A DNA stretch of 32,038 nt from an uncultured Saprospiraceae bacterium. GTDB lineage: Bacteria > Bacteroidota > Bacteroidia > Chitinophagales > Saprospiraceae. The translations under genes were made by a program, and so were the position numbers. The notes under the pieces were generated by a model, which saw only the letters and a program-made list of their open reading frames with translations, ran no database searches and was not told the DNA's origin. The stretch covers positions 1 through 32,038 of the forward strand of contig CALDTJ010000471.1 of assembly GCA_937924145.1 (NCBI GenBank). Direction: 5' to 3'. Of this stretch, positions 1-5,376 are shown piece after piece. The stretch's first letter is position 1, and the number at the start of each line of letters is the position of its first letter.

Positions 1-179
1 ATTTGTTCCATTTCTTCATCGACAAAACCCAACAAATCGAAGTATATCGAATCAATATACTTACTAGAAATTGAAGTTTTTTGTGTGTTGGAATTTGTTA
101 GAAATATATTTTTTATTTTTTCTCCTTTATTTTTTTTATCACAAACTTTTGTAGGAATATTTAAGTTAATATTAGGCAT
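1..179 (-). CDS. Partial hypothetical protein, N-terminus only
   Basis: An ATG at 179 opens a minus-strand frame that runs off the left edge with no stop, giving 59 residues beginning MPNINLNIPTKVCDKKNKGE. The peptide is hydrophilic and rich in Lys and Asn, and its codons are the AT-ending ones used by neighbouring genes. I do not recognise the family. The same DNA is also open on the plus strand (stop at 220-222), but that reading is hydrophobic, has no start codon in the window and looks like an antisense shadow. By position the gene belongs to the integrase-bearing element on the left. Confidence 0.5.
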   Translation of the reverse strand, partial: MPNINLNIPTKVCDKKNKGEKIKNIFLTNSNTQKTSISSKYIDSIYFDLLGFVDEEMEQ

Positions 180-220
180 AGTTTTAAATTTGACGGGTAC
201 TAATTCCGTTGAAGGATTAT

Positions 221-251
221 GAGGGTAGTAAAGTAACTACCCTCTTTTTTT
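221..251 (+). terminator. Intrinsic terminator reading rightward
   Basis: GAGGGTAGT (221-229) pairs perfectly with ACTACCCTC (236-244) across a 6-nt loop and is followed by seven T. The T tract is on the plus strand, while every recognisable gene nearby is on the minus strand, so the terminated transcript is unidentified. Confidence 0.7.
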
Positions 252-277
252 GCATAGTTTTCTAATAGTAGCTAAGT

Positions 278-412
278 CTATCTATTTACTTTTTTGCACT
301 TCTTTTCTAAAGCAGTCAGATTTCCATCTATTTTATTTAGGAGAAAATTTGCTCTCTGAATTAAATCTTTTATAGACATTCCTTGAAACTTTTCATTATC
401 AGAAACATTCAT
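278..412 (-). CDS. Small hypothetical protein, 44 aa
   Basis: An ATG at 412 and a TAG at 278-280 enclose 44 codons, starting MNVSDNEKFQGMSIKDLIQR. The C-terminal half alternates hydrophobic and charged residues (IKDLIQRANFLLNKIDGN) and ends in a lysine-rich tail, as expected of one amphipathic helix or short coiled coil. A second ATG at residue 12 could be the true start. It lies on the same strand as the integrase operon and has the same general shape as the 39-residue protein at 618-737. No family is recognised. Its size makes it uncertain, but its composition is protein-like. Confidence 0.45.
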   Translation of the reverse strand: MNVSDNEKFQGMSIKDLIQRANFLLNKIDGNLTALEKKCKKVNR

Positions 413-617
413 AACACTTCATTTTTTGATTTTGAAAAAATAGTGCTATGTTTCAAAAATTTTGATTAATAATTTTTGTTGTAAATGATTGATTTTGAGT
501 AATTTGGAAAAATAATTAATAATCAATAATTAATAAACAAAGCAATAGATTACTGTAACAAAAAGTAGTATCACTTTTTGCCTAAGTTTTTCAATAGTAT
601 GTATTGTTAGTCTTGTG

Positions 618-737
618 CTATCTTTTCTCCCTCATGCTCTCTAGTTCAGCTCTGATTTTCAATAGGCGAGATATTATTTCCTGCTTTGTAATTGCTAGGT
701 TGCTTTTAGCTGTCTTTTTTGCTAATTTTGCACTCAT
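618..737 (-). CDS. Small hypothetical protein, 39 aa
   Basis: An ATG at 737 and a TAG at 618-620 give a 39-residue basic protein. Its N-terminus is lysine-rich (MSAKLAKKTAKSN), followed by a predicted amphipathic helix (TKQEIISRLLKIRAELESM). It may be a small DNA-binding or accessory protein of the mobile element, but no family can be named. It lies on the same strand as the helix-turn-helix gene to its right (862-1071), separated by about 124 bp that hold a rightward terminator. Confidence 0.45.
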   Translation of the reverse strand: MSAKLAKKTAKSNLAITKQEIISRLLKIRAELESMREKR

Positions 738-835
738 GTTTGTTGAATTTTTATGATTAAAAAATAAAATGAAAACGGGCATATCTTTAGAGGACGTTTT
801 ACGTCTCTAACTAAAATTCGAATCTAATTTATGAG

Positions 836-863
836 CGCATCACTCCAATGATGCGTTTTTTTT
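836..863 (+). terminator. Intrinsic terminator reading rightward
   Basis: CGCATCA (836-842) pairs with TGATGCG (849-855) over a 6-nt loop and is followed by eight T (856-863). These T residues abut the stop codon of the minus-strand helix-turn-helix gene, so the hairpin cannot terminate that gene. Upstream on the plus strand are a 13-codon ORF (769-810, MKTGISLEDVLRL) and a bulged hairpin (AGAGGACGT with ACGTCTCT, 789-808). Together they suggest a short rightward transcript. Confidence 0.65.
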
Positions 864-1071
864 ATGCCGCTTGCTTATTTTGGTTTTCTTCTTTTCCTGC
901 CTCAATTTGTAAAGCTATTTCAGAATATTTATAATACTTCCTACCATAGAAGTCATAGGCAGTCAAAATACCCTTTTTACGCATTCTTGTAATAGTGCGG
1001 GGATGGAGTCCAAGAAGTTTGGCTACTTCTTTCCCTGTCAAAATTTCTTTTTGAACTGTTTTTTCAATCAT
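862..1071 (-). CDS. Helix-turn-helix (excisionase-like) DNA-binding protein
   Basis: The 69-residue protein contains a MerR-like winged helix-turn-helix of the HTH_17/excisionase type. LTGKEVAKLLGLHPRTITRM (about residues 11-30) forms the two helices, and the wing follows in GILTAYDFYGRKYYKYSEI. Such proteins next to tyrosine recombinases usually act as recombination directionality factors or as regulators of the element. It lies 143 bp downstream of the 294-residue gene and has its own candidate promoter at 1135-1166, which overlaps the 30-bp-period repeats. The excisionase role is inferred from size and context; a plain repressor is equally possible. Confidence 0.8.
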   Translation of the reverse strand: MIEKTVQKEILTGKEVAKLLGLHPRTITRMRKKGILTAYDFYGRKYYKYSEIALQIEAGKEENQNKQAA

Positions 1072-1134
1072 ATTTATTAATTTAATAATTAAAAATGTAC
1101 CCTTGAATTACGGGCTTGTCTATCTATGTCGGTG

Positions 1135-1166
1135 CAATTATAACATAAATGTTTTCATTGTGCAAA
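1135..1166 (-). promoter_or_regulatory. Candidate Bacteroidota-type promoter of the HTH gene
   Basis: On the minus strand TTTG (1166-1163) is followed after exactly 20 nt by TATAATTG (1142-1135). This fits the Bacteroidota pattern TTTG-N19/21-TAnnTTTG with one mismatch in the -7 box. The HTH gene starts at 1071. The -33 element lies inside the right-hand part of the inverted repeat 1147-1171 and inside one copy of the 24-bp direct repeat. Confidence 0.5.
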
Positions 1167-1210
1167 CATTTTAAATAAAAGATTGCATCGTGCAAACATT
1201 TTAAGTAAAA
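1147..1210. repeat. 30-bp-period direct repeat and overlapping inverted repeat
   Basis: Two copies of a 24-bp sequence containing GTGCAAACATTTTAA lie at 1157-1180 and 1187-1210. They differ at two positions and are spaced exactly 30 bp apart. Copy one also forms an inverted repeat with its left flank, AAATGTTT (1147-1154) against AAACATTT (1164-1171). The array fills the gap between the 294-residue gene and the HTH gene and overlaps the HTH promoter. It is a plausible operator or set of arm-type binding sites. Confidence 0.65.
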
Positions 1211-1214
1211 AAAA

Positions 1215-2099
1215 CTATTTCGTATGAAAAAATTGATTAAAATAGCTAGAAGGACTATTAATGATGCTCTCTATTCTTATCACTTGGTTAGGTAAAAGAT
1301 AAAACTCTTCAGCAGTAAATCGAATACTATCCCCCTCTTCAAATTCCATATAAATATTTTTTAAATCTTTTCCTCCCGACTCAATTCTAGCAATTGCAGT
1401 TTCTATCGCAAAATTCAAAACTTCTTTTGCTGAGGCATACTTCCAATCATAAATAGTTATTTCATTAGGCAAAAAATGAGTTAAAAGTAATAGAGACTTG
1501 AGATTTTTTGGCAATTTTATTTCTTTATCCCCATTTAATTTATTTGCCAAACTAATTTTAGAAAAAGGGTTTGTTTCTACTACTATTTTAGCATAATCAT
1601 CCTTTCCAAAATATGAAACATATAGATTATCAAGATTTGACGTAAGAGATACACCACATTCAAGAGCCACAGGAATTTCATAGCTACTTATTCGCTCTGC
1701 TATTCCATTCAAATTAAAACTATCTCCCTTCTTTTCAATTTCGGCTCTAACAACCCTCTCTATTAGTCGTTTCTTCTTAGCTATTGCATCTTTATATTTA
1801 TAATTCTCTACTCCATTTATTTCAGACTCTAAAGGAAATAATATAGTACTATAATCTTGATTCGGCAGGATTAATTTAAACTGGGTATTTTTCCTATTAT
1901 ATGTAACTCTGACATAAACAGGATACAATTCTATTCCCCCCTCTTCATTAGAATCTGATGGTAAAACTAGCTTTACTTTGTTAAATTTATTGACATGAAT
2001 TTCAGTTGAACCCAAATTGCCATTATTCTGAAACAAAAACCTAGATTTCCTTTCTTTATTGAGGTAGAATTTTACTGTTATTTTTTTTTCTTTAGCCAT
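1215..2099 (-). CDS. Hypothetical protein of the integrase operon, 294 aa
   Basis: This gene starts 5 bp after the integrase stop codon on the same strand, so the two are probably co-transcribed and may be translationally coupled. The stretch at about residues 56-80 (ELYPVYVRVTYNRKNTQF) resembles the arm-binding N-terminal strand of Bacteroidota tyrosine recombinases, which typically reads like YPIYLRI. No catalytic domain follows: there is no Arg...HxxR...Tyr set. A central basic helix (KYKDAIAKKKRLIERVVRAE) follows, and the rest is a mixed alpha/beta sequence I do not recognise. There is no signal peptide or membrane segment. The resemblance to an integrase arm domain was judged by eye, so the role (accessory recombination factor or unrelated cargo) is open. 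Confidence 0.7.
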   Translation of the reverse strand: MAKEKKITVKFYLNKERKSRFLFQNNGNLGSTEIHVNKFNKVKLVLPSDSNEEGGIELYPVYVRVTYNRKNTQFKLILPNQDYSTILFPLESEINGVENYKYKDAIAKKKRLIERVVRAEIEKKGDSFNLNGIAERISSYEIPVALECGVSLTSNLDNLYVSYFGKDDYAKIVVETNPFSKISLANKLNGDKEIKLPKNLKSLLLLTHFLPNEITIYDWKYASAKEVLNFAIETAIARIESGGKDLKNIYMEFEEGDSIRFTAEEFYLLPNQVIRIESIINSPSSYFNQFFHTK

Positions 2100-2104
2100 C
2101 TAAT

Positions 2105-3376
2105 TTACCAGTTTATATTCGCTTTTTTCAATTCCTTAATAATAGCCTCGTCACTCTGATTTACATATTTCATAGTAGTTCTAATATCAGAATGTTGTAG
2201 TAATTTTTGAACGGTTGACAAAGGGATATTAAAGTCTTTTGACATAATATTTGTAAAGCTCCTACGCCCAATGTGGGTAGTCATATTCTTAGTGATTCCT
2301 GCCCTTTCTGCTATTACTTTCAGAGGTTTATTCACCTTTTGATTACTCCGACCAAAGAAGGGTATCTTATCAAATTCTAGACTTCTATCTGCCTCTTTTT
2401 CTCTAGTATCGAGTAAGTCCTTAAATAATTGTTCTGGCTTAGTCAGTCCATCTTTATTTTTTGGACCAAGTAACCACAACGGCAAAAATATCCGCTTACT
2501 GGACTTTTCACTTTTTAGCTTTAGAATTAATAAACCGTCTTTGGTTTCTTTGATATGCTCTGGAGCTAAAGTATTGGTATCACTAAACCTAAGACCACAA
2601 TACAGGCAAATCAAAATAAATTGCTGTACCCGGTGCAAGCTTTTTTCCTTTTCCGGGAATGCTAATTGCTCGATGCGCTGCAACTCTTCTAGCGTTAAAA
2701 ATTCTCGCTTTATATTTTCGTCTCGTTCCCGTTTTAACTTGAAATCATCATAAGGATTAACCTTGGTCAGTTTTTCTGTCCTAGCCTTATTAATAAAGGC
2801 TTTAATAGTTTTATGATAATTGTGGATAGTATTTTGAGAAGACACTCTTTTTCTCAAAAATCGGTCATACTTTTTTATGAATCTTAAATCTAATTCATCT
2901 AGATAAACCTCCTTATTATTATTGAACTCTTTAAAAAAGGTATTAAGGTGTGTTTTATGCGTTTTGACCGTATTCTTTTTTGAATCTGGGCTATCAATCT
3001 CGTTTTGCAATTCATCATAACAGAATTCCTTAAAACTATGGTATTCCTTATGTTCCTTGCTCTGAAATTCTCTGATATGTTGCACCGAAAAACTACCATG
3101 ACGGTTTATCATTTTATTTTCAAAGTCTTGCAACTCAAAAAGTAAACCGTATAGCTTTTTATTATAGGTCAATGCGTTTGGATGGTCAAGATGAACACGC
3201 TTATGCTCATTGTCCCAATGCTCTGGAAGTACTCTTATGTTAGTGGAAATAAATTTGGGATAAGAACCCTTCTGGTAAGCTCTGATTTCTACAGATTTTT
3301 CTCGTATGCTGTTGGTTCTTTTCAATCTATTAAATACGAAGGCGTATTTGATTTTAGGTAATGTCATTGTCATCAT
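2105..3376 (-). CDS. Tyrosine recombinase (integrase) of a mobile element
   Basis: Site-specific recombinase that would integrate and excise the element by tyrosine-mediated strand exchange. From the ATG at 3376 it has 423 residues; upstream in-frame extension is possible only from a TTG at 3415. The N-terminal half holds a Bacteroidota arm-type domain (IRAYQKGSYPKFISTNIRVL) and a SAM-like core-binding domain (about 105-210). The catalytic domain is complete: Arg263 in CGLRFSD, Lys291 in the beta-hairpin, His368-x-x-Arg371 in HIGRRSF, His395 in LLQHSD, and the nucleophile Tyr404 in TTMKYV. It lies 211 bp from the 3' end of tRNA-Gln, with a repeat-rich region between, as expected of an element integrated at a tRNA. 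It heads the minus-strand operon with the 294-residue gene. Confidence 0.93.
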   Translation of the reverse strand: MMTMTLPKIKYAFVFNRLKRTNSIREKSVEIRAYQKGSYPKFISTNIRVLPEHWDNEHKRVHLDHPNALTYNKKLYGLLFELQDFENKMINRHGSFSVQHIREFQSKEHKEYHSFKEFCYDELQNEIDSPDSKKNTVKTHKTHLNTFFKEFNNNKEVYLDELDLRFIKKYDRFLRKRVSSQNTIHNYHKTIKAFINKARTEKLTKVNPYDDFKLKRERDENIKREFLTLEELQRIEQLAFPEKEKSLHRVQQFILICLYCGLRFSDTNTLAPEHIKETKDGLLILKLKSEKSSKRIFLPLWLLGPKNKDGLTKPEQLFKDLLDTREKEADRSLEFDKIPFFGRSNQKVNKPLKVIAERAGITKNMTTHIGRRSFTNIMSKDFNIPLSTVQKLLQHSDIRTTMKYVNQSDEAIIKELKKANINW

Positions 3377-3429
3377 GTTTATATCTGCTTTAAAGTAAAA
3401 TAAAACTTTTGACAAAGACAGAAAAGCAC

Positions 3430-3586
3430 GTGATACAAAGAATGATACAAAATGACGGTATAAACAAGTTAAGTCCGTTTGTCTTGCTATGTCGTATCAT
3501 GACCACTAAACGGACTTAACTCATTGATACATAATATTTTAAAGAACTGATTTGTCACACTATGTCCATAAATGACGGTGACTTTG
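3430..3586. other. Probable attachment-site region between integrase and tRNA-Gln
   Basis: The region holds TGATACAAA twice with a 12-bp period (3431-3439, 3443-3451), a further TGATACAT (3525-3532) and the motif inverted at 3494-3499. AAATGACGGT occurs as a direct repeat at 3450-3459 and 3570-3579, and there is a perfect 13-bp inverted repeat (listed separately). No gene is visible. Repeats of this kind beside an integrase and a tRNA 3' end are typical of recombinase arm and core sites. The crossover point itself cannot be placed without the other end of the element. Confidence 0.55.
3468..3520. repeat. Perfect 13-bp inverted repeat upstream of the integrase
   Basis: GTTAAGTCCGTTT (3468-3480) is repeated in inverse as AAACGGACTTAAC (3508-3520) with a 27-bp spacer that contains an inverted TGATAC motif. 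There is no T tract, so it is not an ordinary terminator. It could bind the recombinase or an autoregulator, since it lies upstream of the integrase gene. Confidence 0.8.
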
Positions 3587-3658
3587 TTGACCTACAAGGA
3601 CTCGAACCTTGAATGCCAGAACCAAAAACTGGTGTGTTACCGATTACACCATAGGTCA
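3587..3658 (-). tRNA. tRNA-Gln (anticodon UUG)
   Basis: The reverse complement folds into a full cloverleaf of 72 nt. It has a 7-bp acceptor stem (TGACCTA with TAGGTCA), a 4-bp D stem (GTGT/ACAC), an anticodon loop TTTTGGT with anticodon TTG, variable loop CATT, and a T arm CAAGG-TTCGAGT-CCTTG. The discriminator is A and CCA is not encoded. The top of the anticodon stem is a T-T mismatch (31-39). The layout of the anticodon and variable regions matches bacterial glutamine tRNAs. Its 3' end faces the integrase, so it is the probable integration site. Confidence 0.93.
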
Positions 3659-3748
3659 ATAACCACACTTAATTACTTAAGCGACCGCAAAGTTATAACA
3701 TTTTTTCTTTTAAGTAAAGTCCTAAGGCAAAATATTATAAAAAAAAAT

Positions 3749-5281
3749 TTATACTTCAAAAACTCTCGCAAAATAACTGCCTACTTCTTCTACGATGACT
3801 CGCTTATCTCCTTCGACTTCTACACCTGCAATAATCTTTGCCAAACGCTTTTTATATTCTAGTTGCATAGCTCTTCCGATCTGAATCCTTTGTGCTTGTG
3901 GAGAACCTGCACCGTGCATACTTTCCGTCAAGTAACCAACAGCATTTCTTCCAAGCGTCATATTTTCGATCAAACGCAAAATCCTCATCCGATCTTCTGT
4001 TTTCACACTTGCCTTTCCACGTAGATATTTTTTGATTAATCCTCCAATTTCAGGATGATTCAATTCTTGCTCAGAAGGCATCGTCGCAACTAAACCTCCA
4101 CCTAGATCTTGAGCTAGACGGCCAATTTCATAAGGCAATTTAGTTACATGGTGTTTACAAACATTCGCAATCATACTATCACAAATGTAAGCACCTGATT
4201 TAGTAGCATATCCTTGATGTGAAGCAGCAATTCCAGTTGCATAAATCGTTTCATTTAAATGCGTCATTTCGACCAACTTATCTTTGATATGAGATGCTTT
4301 TGGAATACCATTCATATCTGCAATGTTAGCCGCAGCACCAATCAAAACATCGCCCACTCCACTTTTACATACATAACTCCTTCTATGATAAGCCGTGAAT
4401 CGCTCTACTAGCATGGCCGCAAAATCAAATTCCCCATCCATAAAAATATACTTATTGGGAATAAAAACATCTTCAAAAATGACCATTGCCTCTTGTCCTC
4501 CATATTTCGCATTTCCAACATCAATATCCCCTTCTTCCATACTTCTGGTATCACAAGATTGGCGACCGTAGATATAAGTAATGCCCTTAGCGTCTACTGG
4601 TACAGCTCCCGTAATCGCATAAGCCTTATCCCCTTCTCCCAAACGCATAGTCGGCATGATAATCATCCAGTGCGAATTAATACAGCCCGTTTGATGCGCT
4701 TTCGCACCACTCACATAAACGCCTTCCGACGTTCGTTTAGTGACGTGAACAAACATATCTGGGTCTTCTTGCTGATGAGGCGGCAAACTTCGATCTCCCT
4801 TCACATCGGTCATTGCTCCACCTACTACATAATTATACTGATGCATTAAGGTCAAAAAACCTTTAAGTCTTTCATGATAATTCGTCCCATATTTTTCATC
4901 AATTTCAAAACTGACAGAATAAAGGGAATTAAAAGCATCCATCCCCACACAACGTTGAAAACAAGTACCTGTAATTTGACCTAGTTTCCGTTGCATTTTA
5001 TTCTGCAACACCAGTTGCTTAGTATCTGTACAAATATTCAAAAAGCGGCTAACTGGTTCTCCTGTAAATGGAGAAATGACAGATGCTAACTCTGGAGCAT
5101 GTACCGCTAATTCATAAGTTTCGGCAATAGCATTAATAGAAGGTCGAATCATTGGATGCTCAACATAATCCGCTACTTTTTCTCCAAAGAGGTAAATCTT
5201 TAAATCTCTTCCTCTAAGAGAATTAATATAAGATTCACCATCAGTAATTTTAATAGGCGTTCCGCTTGTTGTGGTATTCAT
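3749..5281 (-). CDS. 4-hydroxybutyryl-CoA dehydratase-like flavoprotein (4-HPA hydroxylase superfamily)
   Basis: The 510-residue protein belongs to the 4-hydroxyphenylacetate 3-hydroxylase/4-hydroxybutyryl-CoA dehydratase superfamily. In the dehydratase (AbfD), which interconverts 4-hydroxybutyryl-CoA and crotonyl-CoA, a [4Fe-4S] cluster is held by three Cys and one His. Here CFQRC supplies Cys107 and Cys111, and HRRSYVC supplies His299 and Cys305, which fits the dehydratase/vinylacetyl-CoA isomerase branch rather than plain monooxygenases. The ATG at 5281 is chosen because the seven-codon upstream extension needs a TTG at 5302 and enters a palindrome. The neighbours do not include a CoA transferase or a 4-hydroxybutyrate dehydrogenase, so the pathway is not shown here. 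The call rests on motif recall, not alignment. Confidence 0.85.
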   Translation of the reverse strand: MNTTTSGTPIKITDGESYINSLRGRDLKIYLFGEKVADYVEHPMIRPSINAIAETYELAVHAPELASVISPFTGEPVSRFLNICTDTKQLVLQNKMQRKLGQITGTCFQRCVGMDAFNSLYSVSFEIDEKYGTNYHERLKGFLTLMHQYNYVVGGAMTDVKGDRSLPPHQQEDPDMFVHVTKRTSEGVYVSGAKAHQTGCINSHWMIIMPTMRLGEGDKAYAITGAVPVDAKGITYIYGRQSCDTRSMEEGDIDVGNAKYGGQEAMVIFEDVFIPNKYIFMDGEFDFAAMLVERFTAYHRRSYVCKSGVGDVLIGAAANIADMNGIPKASHIKDKLVEMTHLNETIYATGIAASHQGYATKSGAYICDSMIANVCKHHVTKLPYEIGRLAQDLGGGLVATMPSEQELNHPEIGGLIKKYLRGKASVKTEDRMRILRLIENMTLGRNAVGYLTESMHGAGSPQAQRIQIGRAMQLEYKKRLAKIIAGVEVEGDKRVIVEEVGSYFARVFEV

Positions 5282-5304
5282 GTATATGTATTGAGAAGTC
5301 AAAA

Positions 5305-5354
5305 GTCAGAACGTCCCGATAGCGATCAAGATAATTTTCGGGCTGACCTCTGAC
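5305..5354. repeat. Imperfect intergenic palindrome
   Basis: The outer arms GTCAGA (5305-5310) and TCTGAC (5349-5354) enclose inner arms CCCGA (5315-5319) and TCGGG (5338-5342). It lies in the 95-bp gap between the patatin-like gene and the dehydratase-like gene, both on the minus strand. No T tract follows on either strand, so it looks more like a REP-type element or leader structure than a terminator. Confidence 0.5.
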
Positions 5355-5376
5355 AATGAAATGGTCTGTAAATGTA

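Noticed and set aside
1-222. Plus-strand frame open from the left edge to a stop at 220-222, next to the rightward terminator
   Set aside because: It has no start in the window, is strongly hydrophobic and reads as the antisense of the Lys/Asn-rich minus-strand frame that has an ATG. It remains a weak alternative because a terminator follows it directly.
559-580. CAAAAAGT/ACTTTTTG 8-bp inverted repeat
   Set aside because: AT-rich arms of this length are expected by chance in such sequence and no transcript ends there on either strand.
1147-1210. Start of a CRISPR array
   Set aside because: There are only two copies, a spacing of 30 bp that leaves a 6-bp gap, and no cas genes. No CRISPR array is seen anywhere in the window.
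3572-3862. 96-codon plus-strand ORF
   Set aside because: It runs through the tRNA-Gln gene and into the antisense of the dehydratase-like gene.
5282-5302. Seven-codon N-terminal extension of the dehydratase-like gene
   Set aside because: It starts with TTG and runs up to the intergenic palindrome; the ATG at 5281 suits the family N-terminus better.
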